Shown here: in pieces, positions 32,656-40,102 of the stretch
How the letters are laid out: the number at the start of each line of letters is the position of its first letter
Position numbering within the stretch: position 1 is the stretch's first letter
Source of the DNA: VRUE01 sp035318745
Lineage (GTDB): Bacteria > Actinomycetota > Thermoleophilia > Solirubrobacterales > 70-9
NCBI GenBank assembly: GCA_035318745.1
Contig: DATHEA010000009.1
Coordinates: forward strand, 1-64,000
DNA: 64,000 nt
Direction of reading: 5' to 3'
Notes under the pieces: generated by a model
The model's database searches: none
What the model saw: only the letters and a program-made list of their open reading frames with translations
What the model was told of the DNA's origin: nothing
Made by a program: the position numbers and the translations under genes

Positions 32656-33336
32656 ATGGCGACCCGCGAGCCGCGCGGGTCGCGCCGCCGGCCCGATGCC
32701 GGCCCGTCGCGTGTCGAGCGCATCCCGCCTCGCTCCGGCCTCTCGCGGGCCGAGGTGATCGCCAACCAGCGGCGCCGCATCTTCGATGGGTTGGCCGCCG
32801 CCCTCGCCTACCACGGCTACGAGGACACCAAGATCGCCGACATTGTCGAACTGGCAGGGCTTTCGCGCGCGACCTTCTATGAGCACTTCCGGGGCAAGGA
32901 GGCCTGCTTCGCTGCCGCCTATGACGATGGCGTCGAGCGGCTTGCGAGCAGCGTTGAGGGAGCCGCGGGCGTGGAACCTCGCTGGGCGATACGTGTATCC
33001 GACGGGCTGCGCGCCGGTCTCGAGTTCCTCGCCGCCGATCCTCCACTGGCCCACCTGCTGCTGGTCGAGTCCCTGGCTGCTGCCCGACCCGCCCGCCTCG
33101 AGCACGAGCGTTCGCTGGTCCGCTTGGCGGAAGCGCTGCGACCGCCCGGCGAGCTTTCCGGCGACGAGGCCGTGCCGGAGGAGACATTGCGCCTCCTAGC
33201 GGGCGGGCTCGCGTCGCACGTGTCGGGCCGGGTTCTTGCCGGCGAGGCCCAGCGTCTGGCCGAGGACCACGACCTCCTGCTCGGCTTCCTGCTCGCGCCC
33301 ACCCAGGCCGTCGATGCCCGGGTCGCCGCAGGCTGA
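32656..33336 (+). CDS. TetR family regulator
   Basis: 226 residues from ATG 32656. A TTG at 32611 lies inside the -10 element and is rejected as a start. Basic N-terminal tail, then NQRRRIFDGLAAALAYHGYEDTKIADIVELAGLSRATFYEHFRGKEACFAAAY, a standard TetR DNA-binding domain, and a helical C-terminal domain. Its promoter is the twin of that before the collagen-like gene, so it may repress both. It overlaps the next TetR gene by 23 bp. Confidence 0.9.
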   Translation: MATREPRGSRRRPDAGPSRVERIPPRSGLSRAEVIANQRRRIFDGLAAALAYHGYEDTKIADIVELAGLSRATFYEHFRGKEACFAAAYDDGVERLASSVEGAAGVEPRWAIRVSDGLRAGLEFLAADPPLAHLLLVESLAAARPARLEHERSLVRLAEALRPPGELSGDEAVPEETLRLLAGGLASHVSGRVLAGEAQRLAEDHDLLLGFLLAPTQAVDARVAAG

Positions 33337-33982
33337 CGCCGAGCCGGAGCGCTTCGAGCCGGGCGATCTTCCTGAGCTGCCGGACGAGCTCGCGCTCTCG
33401 CAGTTGCCGTCGGGGCGCCACGGCTTGCCGCGTTCCTTTGTCGCACGCAACCAGCGCCTACGCATCCTTTCCGCGACGCTGCGCGTCCTTCCTCGGCATG
33501 GCTATGCCGAGACGACTATTGGCCACATAACGCGTGAGGCGGGCGTTTCCCGAGCGGCCTTCTACGAACAGTTCGAGAACAAGGAGGAGTGCTTTCTTGT
33601 CACCTACGACATGGCCGCGGAGTGGCTTTGCGACCGGGTCGAGGGGGTCGTTGCGGTGGAGCCGGATTGGCCGACGAGCGTTAGGGCGGGCGTTGCAGAG
33701 GCGATGCGACTGCTTGCGGCCAATCCCGACATTGCCCATCTGATTGCGGTCGACGCGCTCCAGGCCGGAGTACCCGCGCGCCACCGCCGACAGGTCTGCA
33801 TTGAGCACCTGGCCAAGGTGCTGCGCGCTCGCAGACCAAGTGACGCCGAGCTGCCCGAGGACCTCGAGGAGCTTCTCATCGGTGGCACCCTCTCTCTGGT
33901 CGGCCGCTATGTCGACACCGGCCGCATAGGCCAGCTGCCCGACGCGACCGCCGATCTGGTGGCGCTATACTTTTTGAAGTAA
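33314..33982 (+). CDS. TetR family regulator (second of a pair)
   Basis: 222 residues from ATG 33314; the frame is open further upstream but without TetR-like sequence. It has LSQLPSGRHGLPRSFVARNQRLRILSATLRVLPRHGYAETTIGHITREAGVSRAAFYEQFENKEECF. It is similar to its neighbour and to the TetR at 19985, so tandem duplication is likely. The two overlap and are probably co-translated. Its last seven codons contain the palindromic promoter element of the downstream cysteine cluster. Confidence 0.88.
   Translation: MPGSPQADAEPERFEPGDLPELPDELALSQLPSGRHGLPRSFVARNQRLRILSATLRVLPRHGYAETTIGHITREAGVSRAAFYEQFENKEECFLVTYDMAAEWLCDRVEGVVAVEPDWPTSVRAGVAEAMRLLAANPDIAHLIAVDALQAGVPARHRRQVCIEHLAKVLRARRPSDAELPEDLEELLIGGTLSLVGRYVDTGRIGQLPDATADLVALYFLK
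33962..33982 (+). promoter_or_regulatory. cys-cluster palindromic promoter element, copy 1
   Basis: Twenty-one bases here are identical to 35528-35548. The core is TATACTTTTTGAAGTA, in which TACTT-TTTG-AAGTA is an inverted repeat overlapping a consensus-like -10 (TATACT, 33966-33971). It lies inside the end of the TetR gene and includes its stop codon, about 50 bp before the rhodanese-ThiF start. Confidence 0.7.
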
Positions 33983-34032
33983 AGCCGGATCGGAATTAGG
34001 GTATTTCCCCCTTTTCAGTCTTTAGGAGAGCG

Positions 34033-35190
34033 ATGGCCCCCACTCAGATCAAGCAGCAGGTCGAGGAGATCGAGCCCTTCGAGGCGCAGCAGGAGATCGA
34101 GGCGGGCGACGTCGCCCTGATCGACACCCGCGAGCCGCACGAGTACCAGGAGGCGCATCTCGAGAACGGCAAGCTCGTCCCGCCGGGGCTGCTTGGTGAC
34201 GAAATCGCCGCTGCCGCTCCCAACAAATCGGCGCGTACGATCCTCTACTGCCGCAGCGGCAACCGCTCCTACAAGGCGGCCGAGCAGCTGCAGGCGCTCG
34301 GCTACGAGGACGTCGCCTCGATGGCCGGCGGGATCCTCGCCTGGCAGGAGCAGGGGCTGCCGGTCGTTGCCGCCAGCGGCATGACCGCCGAGCAGCGCGA
34401 CCGCTACTCGCGCCATACCCTGCTGCCCGAGGTAGGGGTCGACGGCCAGCTGAAGATGCTCAACGCGAAGGTGCTGCTGGTCGGCGCCGGCGGCCTCGGC
34501 GCACCGACCGCGCTCTACCTCGCCGCCGCCGGGATCGGCACGCTCGGCTTGGTCGACGACGACGTCGTCGACGCCTCCAACCTGCAGCGCCAGGTGATCC
34601 ACAACACCGAGCGGATCGGCGTGCCCAAGACCGAGTCGGCGCGACTGACGATCGAAGCGCTCAACCCCGACGTGAACGTCGTCGAGCACAACTTCCGCCT
34701 CAACTCCGCCAACATCGTCGAGATCCTCAGCGAGTACGACGTGATCGTCGACGGTGCCGACAACTTCCCCACCCGCTACCTGCTCAATGACGCCTCGGTG
34801 CGACTGCGCAAACCGGTCGTCTCGGCCTCGATCCTCAGCTTCGACGGGCAGATCTCGACCTTCGTCCCCTTCGATGGGCCCTGCTACCGCTGCCTCTACC
34901 CGACGCCGCCGCCGGCCGAGCTGGCGCCGAGCTGCTCGGCCAACGGGGTGCTCGGCGTGATGGCCGGGACGATGGGCCTGCTGCAGGCCAACGAGGTGCT
35001 GAAGCTGGTGCTCGGCATCGGCGAGCCGCTGATCGGTCGCCTGCTGCTCTTCGAGGCGCTCAGCACGCGCTTCACCGAGCTGAAAGTGCGGCGCGACCCA
35101 GACTGCCCGATCTGCGGCCCCGACGCGGCGGAGATCGCCGACGAGGATCTCGGCAAGTTCCCCGACTACGACGCCTTCTGCGCCGGGTAA
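34033..35190 (+). CDS. moeZ: rhodanese-ThiF fusion, sulfur carrier activator (MoeZ-like, reversed domain order)
   Basis: 385 residues behind TTTAGGAGAGCG. Residues ~10-112 are a rhodanese domain with the active-site loop YCRSGNRSYKAA. Residues ~125-385 are a ThiF/MoeB adenylyltransferase: GAGGLGAPTALYLAAAGIG, the catalytic SCSANGVLG and zinc cysteines CYRC and CPIC. Mycobacterial MoeZ does the same two jobs (adenylates CysO/MoaD C-terminus, then adds sulfur) but has rhodanese at the C-terminus. The next gene, a MoaD/CysO-like carrier, is the probable substrate. The symbol is by function, not orthology. Confidence 0.85.
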   Translation: MAPTQIKQQVEEIEPFEAQQEIEAGDVALIDTREPHEYQEAHLENGKLVPPGLLGDEIAAAAPNKSARTILYCRSGNRSYKAAEQLQALGYEDVASMAGGILAWQEQGLPVVAASGMTAEQRDRYSRHTLLPEVGVDGQLKMLNAKVLLVGAGGLGAPTALYLAAAGIGTLGLVDDDVVDASNLQRQVIHNTERIGVPKTESARLTIEALNPDVNVVEHNFRLNSANIVEILSEYDVIVDGADNFPTRYLLNDASVRLRKPVVSASILSFDGQISTFVPFDGPCYRCLYPTPPPAELAPSCSANGVLGVMAGTMGLLQANEVLKLVLGIGEPLIGRLLLFEALSTRFTELKVRRDPDCPICGPDAAEIADEDLGKFPDYDAFCAG

Positions 35191-35228
35191 CGTTCGACTC
35201 GATCGACCTCCATTAGGATCGCGTCCCG

Positions 35229-35501
35229 ATGGCAACGATTCGCATCCCACCAGTGCTGCGCGCCCAGACCGGGGGGCAGCCCGAGGTCGAGGCCGACGGC
35301 TCCAACGTCGGCGAGGTGCTGCGGGCGCTGACCGCCGCGCATCCGGCCACCGAAGAGCAGCTCTTCGGTCCCGACGGCGATCTCAACCGCTACGTCAACG
35401 TCTACCTCAACGACGAGGACGTGCGGGTGCTCGACGGGCTCGATACCGCGGTCGCAGACGGCGACACGGTCGTGATTCTCCCGGCGATGGCCGGCGGCTG
35501 A
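35229..35501 (+). CDS. cysO: MoaD/ThiS-like sulfur carrier, CysO
   Basis: 90 residues with a ubiquitin-like beta-grasp pattern and the essential diglycine C-terminus (VVILPAMAGG). Between rhodanese-ThiF and cysM, and upstream of a JAMM protease, it is almost certainly CysO: its C-terminal thiocarboxylate delivers sulfide to CysM, and the cysteine added is later clipped off. The start ATG 35229 has no strong ribosome site. Confidence 0.92.
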   Translation: MATIRIPPVLRAQTGGQPEVEADGSNVGEVLRALTAAHPATEEQLFGPDGDLNRYVNVYLNDEDVRVLDGLDTAVADGDTVVILPAMAGG

Positions 35502-35527
35502 GCCGAGCCCGTCGCGGCTCGATTCCA

Positions 35528-35548
35528 GCGCTATACTTTTTGAAGTAA
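35528..35548 (+). promoter_or_regulatory. cys-cluster palindromic promoter element, copy 2
   Basis: Identical over 21 bp to 33962-33982. TATACT at 35532-35537 would give a start near 35544, about 17 nt before the cysM ATG; GGGAG serves as ribosome site. No -35 is visible at either copy, so activator dependence or a non-standard sigma factor is possible. Confidence 0.7.
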
Positions 35549-35560
35549 CGGGAGATCGAG

Positions 35561-36526
35561 ATGCCGCGCGACGAGCTACTCAACCGACCCTGCGGGGGAC
35601 GCTTCGGCGACATAGTCGAGTCGATCGGCAATACCCCGTTGGTCGAGCTGCCGCGCTTCTCGCCCAAGCCCGACGTCCGCATCTACGCCAAGCTCGAGGG
35701 CCGCAACCCGACCGGCTCGGTCAAGGACCGGGTCGCCAAATCGATGATCGAGGCGGCCGAGGCGGAAGGCGCGATCGAACCGGGCCAGACGATCCTCGAG
35801 CCGACCTCCGGCAACACCGGCATCTCCCTGGCGATGATCTGCCGCCGCAAGGGCTACGACCTCAAGGTCGTGATGCCCGACAACGTCACCGCCGAGCGCA
35901 CCCAGCTGCTGGAGATGTACGGGGCCGAGATCGCCTACTCCGAGGGAGCCAAGGGCTCCAACGGGGCGGTCGAGGTGGCGTTGGAGATGGCCGAGGACTC
36001 GCAGTACTACATGCCCTACCAGTACGGCAACGAGGCCAACCCGCTCGCTCACTACAACGGCACCGCGGTCGAGATCCTCGAAGAGCTCGACGAGGTGACG
36101 GCCTTCGTCGGCGGCCTCGGCACCGGCGGCACGCTGATGGGCAACGGGCGGCGGCTGAAGGAGCACGACCCGGAGACGCTGATCGTCGCCGCCGAGCCGA
36201 TGCAGGGGGAGATGGTGCACGGCCTGCGCTCGCTCGACGACGGCTTCATCCCGCCGATCATCGACATCACCCTGCTCGACCGCAAGATCATGGTCTCCAA
36301 CCGTGACGCGATCGTCTGGACCCGCAAACTGCTCGACGAGGAGGGCGTCTTCGCCGGCGTCTCCTCAGGCGCGATCGCCCGTATCGCGGTCCGCATCGGC
36401 GAAGAGCTCGACAGCGGCAACGTCGTCTTCCTGATCCCCGACGACGGCTGGAAGTACCTCTCCTCCGGCGTCTACACCCGGCCCATCGACGAGATCGAGA
36501 ACCTGGACTCCACCGTCTGGTGGTAG
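35561..36526 (+). CDS. cysM: CysO-dependent cysteine synthase CysM (O-phosphoserine sulfhydrylase type)
   Basis: 321 residues, PLP fold II. The PLP lysine is in PTGSVKDRVA, the phosphate loop GGLGTGGTLMG, and the substrate loop TSGNTGIS. The context (cysO, JAMM protease) indicates the CysM branch that uses O-phosphoserine and CysO thiocarboxylate instead of O-acetylserine and sulfide. The C-terminus ends in STVWW, similar to the closing tail of mycobacterial CysM. It has its own promoter element. Confidence 0.93.
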   Translation: MPRDELLNRPCGGRFGDIVESIGNTPLVELPRFSPKPDVRIYAKLEGRNPTGSVKDRVAKSMIEAAEAEGAIEPGQTILEPTSGNTGISLAMICRRKGYDLKVVMPDNVTAERTQLLEMYGAEIAYSEGAKGSNGAVEVALEMAEDSQYYMPYQYGNEANPLAHYNGTAVEILEELDEVTAFVGGLGTGGTLMGNGRRLKEHDPETLIVAAEPMQGEMVHGLRSLDDGFIPPIIDITLLDRKIMVSNRDAIVWTRKLLDEEGVFAGVSSGAIARIAVRIGEELDSGNVVFLIPDDGWKYLSSGVYTRPIDEIENLDSTVWW

Positions 36527-36546
36527 GACCCGCCCTCGCCCCGCTG

Positions 36547-36942
36547 ATGCGGATCTCCCAAAGCCTCGTCGATGAGATCGTCGCCCATGCGCGTCAGGAC
36601 CTGCCGAACGAGTGCTGTGGAATGGTTGGCGGCGGCGGGGAGGAGGCGCGGACCGTGTACCGAGCCGAGAATGCCGAGGCCAGTCCCCTGCGTTACTCGA
36701 TCGACGCGAAGGAGCAGTTCCGGCTGATGCGGGCGATCGAAGATGCGGGGGAGGAGCTGGTGGGGATCTACCACTCGCACACCAAGAGCGCCGCCTATCC
36801 CTCGCAGACCGACGTCAACCTTGCCGGCTGGCCCGACGCGGTCTACCTGATCGTCTCGCTTGCCGAGCCGGGCGCGCCCGATCTCAAGGGGTTCTGGATC
36901 CGCGAAGGGAAGATCGCCGAGGCCGAGCTTGTCGTCGGGTAA
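36547..36942 (+). CDS. mec: JAMM/MPN+ metalloprotease Mec
   Basis: 131 residues from ATG 36547; a GTG at 36520 would add 9 residues overlapping cysM. The zinc motif HSHTKSAAYPSQTD (HxH...S..D) and the upstream glutamate in NECCGM are intact. Mec releases cysteine from the CysO-cysteine adduct, regenerating CysO. This completes the pathway moeZ-cysO-cysM-mec in gene order. Confidence 0.93.
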   Translation: MRISQSLVDEIVAHARQDLPNECCGMVGGGGEEARTVYRAENAEASPLRYSIDAKEQFRLMRAIEDAGEELVGIYHSHTKSAAYPSQTDVNLAGWPDAVYLIVSLAEPGAPDLKGFWIREGKIAEAELVVG

Positions 36943-37159
36943 GGGCAAGCTGATCAAGGTCGGTTACGGCCAGCAGCAGGCCGAGGCGGAAATGATCCAG
37001 GGGCTCCTGTCCGAGCACGGCATCCCGAGCATGTTGAGGCGGGCGGCGGGCTGGGACGTGCCGGACTTTCTCGCTGCGGGCCCGCGCGAAGTGCTCGTCG
37101 CCGAGGAGCTTGCCGAGCGGGCCCGCGAGGTGCTCGAGGGAACGCCGGGAGAAGGCTAG
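36929..37159 (+). CDS. DUF2007-like small protein
   Basis: About 76 residues from TTG 36929, overlapping mec by 14 bp; the exact start is uncertain. LIKVGYGQQQAEAEMIQGLLSEHGIPSMLRR and FLAAGPREVLVAEELAERAREVL match the short beta-alpha DUF2007 fold ('putative signal transducing protein'). Function unknown. Its stop codon overlaps that of the convergent CrtA-like gene within CTAG. Confidence 0.75.
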   Translation: MSSGKGKLIKVGYGQQQAEAEMIQGLLSEHGIPSMLRRAAGWDVPDFLAAGPREVLVAEELAERAREVLEGTPGEG

Positions 37160-37833
37160 GCGGCGGCCAACGGGTCGCGGCCGTCCCAGAGGCCCTGCGA
37201 CGCGTAGGGGCGGAAGCGGACAAAGGCCGATTCGTGGTGGAAGGGCCTGGCGCGGTCGGCCCTGACCGCAGCCTGGTGCGAACCCGCCTTGTCGAAGGCG
37301 TACTCGCGCATCGCCGCCGCGCTGCGCCATATCGAGAAGGTGGAGACGAGGCGCGGACTGGCGAGGCGGCCGAGGCCGGTGGAGGCGAGGACGGCCGGGT
37401 TCGCGATGGCGTCCCGTTCGGCGGGCGCGCCGGCCCTGAGGAAGGGCCGCGTGCGGAGGAGGCGCAAGCGGCCGAGGGTCAGCGCGGCGACCGGCTCAGC
37501 GTCGTCCACCGGCAGCTCCTTTTTCGGCAGGCCGGGCAGGGCCGGCCAGGATCCGAAGCAGCGGAGCGGCTCGAGGCGGGTATGCCAGCCGCCGACTATG
37601 GCTTGGCCGACCGGATGACTGGCGAGAAAGCGGTCCAGCGCGGTGTTGTCCTGCCAAGCAGCGATCAGCCCTATCCGCCGTGGATGAGGCCGGGGGATGC
37701 GGCCGCCAAGCGGCACCGTGAACGCCGGTTCCGCATAGGTCATGCCGGGGATCGTCGTTGCGTCAAGCCGCCGGAAGAGCATTTGCTGGGTCTTCAGCAA
37801 GCCGACGTCGGCGAGATGAACGGAGACGATCAC
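37156..37833 (-). CDS. spheroidene monooxygenase (CrtA)-like protein
   Basis: 225 residues from GTG 37833, with AGGAGGGAG upstream. The C-terminal block FSIWRSAAAMREYAFDKAGSHQAAVRADRARPFHHESAFVRFRP matches CrtA-like proteins; it contains the histidines thought to bind haem. In phototrophs CrtA adds keto groups to carotenoids. No carotenoid gene is nearby, so the substrate is unknown; actinobacterial homologues are widespread. It is divergent from a TetR gene, the likely regulator. Confidence 0.8.
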   Translation of the reverse strand: MIVSVHLADVGLLKTQQMLFRRLDATTIPGMTYAEPAFTVPLGGRIPRPHPRRIGLIAAWQDNTALDRFLASHPVGQAIVGGWHTRLEPLRCFGSWPALPGLPKKELPVDDAEPVAALTLGRLRLLRTRPFLRAGAPAERDAIANPAVLASTGLGRLASPRLVSTFSIWRSAAAMREYAFDKAGSHQAAVRADRARPFHHESAFVRFRPYASQGLWDGRDPLAAA

Positions 37834-37861
37834 GATACTTCTCCCTCCTGCTCGGGAGCTA

Positions 37862-37909
37862 ACCTAGGCATGATTAAGGACTTCCGAACCGTACCTAGGC
37901 AAGACTAAG
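37862..37909. promoter_or_regulatory. two phased direct repeats between the CrtA-like and TetR genes
   Basis: ACCTAGGCATGATTAAG (37862-37878) and ACCTAGGCAAGACTAAG (37893-37909) match at 15 of 17 positions and are 31 bp apart, three helical turns. The second abuts the TTG start of the TetR gene. They are candidate binding sites controlling both divergent genes. Confidence 0.6.
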
Positions 37910-38563
37910 TTGTCAACCGAGACCAAGATCGAGCCGACGCCCCGGCGGCGTCTGTCGGCGGCGGCGCGCCGCGAGGTGATCGCCGCGGCGGCAGCCGAGC
38001 TCTTTGCCGAGCGTGGCTACCGCGGCGCCTCGATCGAGGAGATCGCCCGCCGCTCCGGCGTCACGCCGCCGGTCGTCTACGAACATTTCGACTCAAAGCG
38101 CGAGCTCTACCGCGACCTGCTCGAGCGCCATTTCGCCGAGCTGCGGGAGGTGTGGGGCGAGCACTTCGTCGGCGACGATCCGCTCGAGCGGCGGATCGCC
38201 ACGTCCTTCGACGCTTGGTTCGCCTACGTCGAAGCGCACCCCTTTGCCGGGCGGGTCCTCTTCCGCTACAGCACCGACCCGGAGATCGAGGCCGTCCACG
38301 CCGAGGTTGCCGAAAGTAGCCGCGAGGCGATCCTGCCGCTGTTCGCAGCCGAGCCCGGCGCCGAGAACGTCGCCGGCTCCGTCGCGGGCGAGGGCATCGA
38401 AATGGTCTGGGTCGTCCTCCGCGGCGTTCTCCAGGGTCTCGCGGTCTGGTGGTCCGAACATCCGGACGTCCCCCGTGAGCGCGTGGTGGCAACGGCGATG
38501 AACGCTCTCTGGATCGGCTTCGAGCGAGCCCAATCGGGATCGGCATGGGAAGGGCTCGAGTGA
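37910..38563 (+). CDS. TetR family regulator
   Basis: 217 residues from TTG 37910. Helix-turn-helix RREVIAAAAAELFAERGYRGASIEEIARRSGVTPPVVYEHFDSKRELYRDLLERHF. It lacks the GRHGL-type N-terminus of the other TetR proteins here, so belongs to another subfamily. No ribosome site: the operator-like repeat runs up to the start codon, suggesting a leaderless, self-regulated transcript. It probably represses the divergent CrtA-like gene. Confidence 0.9.
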   Translation: MSTETKIEPTPRRRLSAAARREVIAAAAAELFAERGYRGASIEEIARRSGVTPPVVYEHFDSKRELYRDLLERHFAELREVWGEHFVGDDPLERRIATSFDAWFAYVEAHPFAGRVLFRYSTDPEIEAVHAEVAESSREAILPLFAAEPGAENVAGSVAGEGIEMVWVVLRGVLQGLAVWWSEHPDVPRERVVATAMNALWIGFERAQSGSAWEGLE

Positions 38564-38568
38564 GTCGG

Positions 38569-39237
38569 CTAGGGGGCGCTGGGTCGGACCATCGCGCGTA
38601 GGTAGTCGCGCCAGGCATCCTCGATTTCGCCGATGCGGGCGTCGAAAGCGGCTTCAAGCGTAGGCGTCGAGCCGCCCGGAAGGATGTTCAGGGCGAGGCG
38701 CTCGCAGGCCTCCGGGCCGCGTTCGGTCTCGAGTAGGTCGAAGAGGGTGCCGCCGAGGATCACGGCGTCGCGCCGGGAGGGCGGGAACGACGGTCGCGAG
38801 CTCTCGCGCAGGCGCCTGATCACCGCTGCCCGGTAGAGGCCTACCTGGCGGGCGAAGTACTGCGCACCGCCCTCGACCAGCCAGGCCCAGCCGAGATAGC
38901 GGGCGAAGCGTCGCGGCGTCCAGGAGGGGGGGAGGTCCAGGTTGTTGGCGGCGACCACGAGCTGTGCGTAGAGGCGCTCGGCGGTGCCCCGCAACGCCTC
39001 GCGCGAGTCGTCGCCCGCGGCGCGCCGTTCCATGTGGGGGTCATTGAGCACGTGCAACTCGGTCGCCATCGCCCAGCCGGCGAGGTAGCGCCGCCCTGCC
39101 GGGGCCGCCGACCAGCGTGCCGCGGGCAGGAAGGGATGGGCGAGAGAGAGCAGCGCCGGGTTGGTGTGGATGACGACGGTGACTTGGCCGGGGACCGTCG
39201 CAAAACGATCCTCCAGCCGCAGCCGCAGTTCCTCCAT
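38569..39237 (-). CDS. peptidase MA-like (gluzincin-fold) protein, probably degenerate; start uncertain
   Basis: 222 residues from the only canonical start (ATG 39237). Codons upstream still look coding (THSLSFTARHDSGDAAFAERTLDRMEE), back to ATT at 39324, four codons after an in-frame TAG. The true start may therefore be that ATT. The core (ATVPGQVTVVIHTNPALL, WAMATELHVLND, WLVEGGAQYFARQVGLYRAAV) follows the peptidase-MA pattern, but the HExxH helix reads ATELHVL, so zinc chemistry is doubtful; the downstream WLVEGGAQYFA glutamate is kept. Last gene of a minus-strand run. Confidence 0.6.
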   Translation of the reverse strand: MEELRLRLEDRFATVPGQVTVVIHTNPALLSLAHPFLPAARWSAAPAGRRYLAGWAMATELHVLNDPHMERRAAGDDSREALRGTAERLYAQLVVAANNLDLPPSWTPRRFARYLGWAWLVEGGAQYFARQVGLYRAAVIRRLRESSRPSFPPSRRDAVILGGTLFDLLETERGPEACERLALNILPGGSTPTLEAAFDARIGEIEDAWRDYLRAMVRPSAP

Positions 39238-39336
39238 GCGGTCCAGCGTGCGCTCGGCAAACGCCGCGTCGCCGCTGTCGTGGCGCGCGGTGAAGCTAAG
39301 CGAATGCGTCTCGACCCAGGGAATGGGGCGAGCCTA

Positions 39337-39351
39337 CTAAGGCAGTCTTAG
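39337..39351. promoter_or_regulatory. palindrome CTAAG-gcagt-CTTAG
   Basis: A perfect 5-5-5 palindrome between the DUF1802 and peptidase-like genes, overlapping the DUF1802 stop. It shares TAC(C/T)(T/A)AGGCA with the repeats near the TetR gene at 37.9 kb and may be another site for that regulator. Confidence 0.35.
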
Positions 39352-39977
39352 ACCAGGACGGGTTCTGACGAGGTGCATGCCGAGTGGATCTCGGCGCGGG
39401 CGCGATCGAACTCCTCGTCGGCCATCACCGGCGTACCCTCGAAGGGCAGATCGCGGTCGATCTCGACCCAGGAGCGGCAGCCGTGGTACTCGTCGCGGAC
39501 CCGGACCGTGACCGGCCGCGGGATGCGGTGGACCCGTAGCAAGAGGATATGCAGCGGGTGGCGCCGCTTCCAGTTGAGCCGCTTCTCGGCGTAGTCGGGG
39601 GTCCAGACGTAATAGGGGGAAAGCTCGTCGACGATGCGTGGGTTGGTGACCGTCAGGTGGTCGGTCACCTCGGCCCAGCAGCGCAGCCGGACGCGGTCGG
39701 GCTGGGGGATGCCGCCGTCCTGGATCAGCGCCGCGGGCGGCGGCTCCTCGTCGGGCCAGACACCCTCCTCGAGCGCGCGGCGCAGCTCCGGGTGGTGGGA
39801 CTCGCGGACGAGGTTGTTCCGCTGATGGTCGAAGGTCGGGTAGAGGAAGAAGCGCTCGTGATCGAGCTCGAAGTGCTTGTTGTCCTCGCGGATTCCGCCC
39901 TTGCGCAGGGTCAGCAGTTGCTCGCCCTCGGCGAGAGCGCGCACGGTTACAGCCCATTCCTTTAAAGCGATCGGCAT
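39348..39977 (-). CDS. DUF1802 family protein
   Basis: 209 residues from ATG 39977, with GAGGT 10 nt upstream; a longer frame to 40064 adds sequence unlike the family. MPIALKEWAVTVRALAEGEQLLTLRKGGIRE and HERFFLYPTFDHQRNNLVRESHHPEL are typical of DUF1802. It has YHGCRSWVEIDRDL near the end. Function unknown. The 125-bp gap upstream (39978-40102) separates it from hyuB and shows no other clear feature. Confidence 0.88.
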   Translation of the reverse strand: MPIALKEWAVTVRALAEGEQLLTLRKGGIREDNKHFELDHERFFLYPTFDHQRNNLVRESHHPELRRALEEGVWPDEEPPPAALIQDGGIPQPDRVRLRCWAEVTDHLTVTNPRIVDELSPYYVWTPDYAEKRLNWKRRHPLHILLLRVHRIPRPVTVRVRDEYHGCRSWVEIDRDLPFEGTPVMADEEFDRARAEIHSACTSSEPVLV

Positions 39978-40102
39978 TTGAAGTCTTACCTCAAGAAGGT
40001 TGGTGAGTCTCCGGCTGGGAGGTGGGCGCCATTTGGACCCCTGTCCAGGCGAGAGCCCGCCCAAGGCCGCGCATTCTAGACCAGGCCGGCCGAATCGCCA
40101 AA

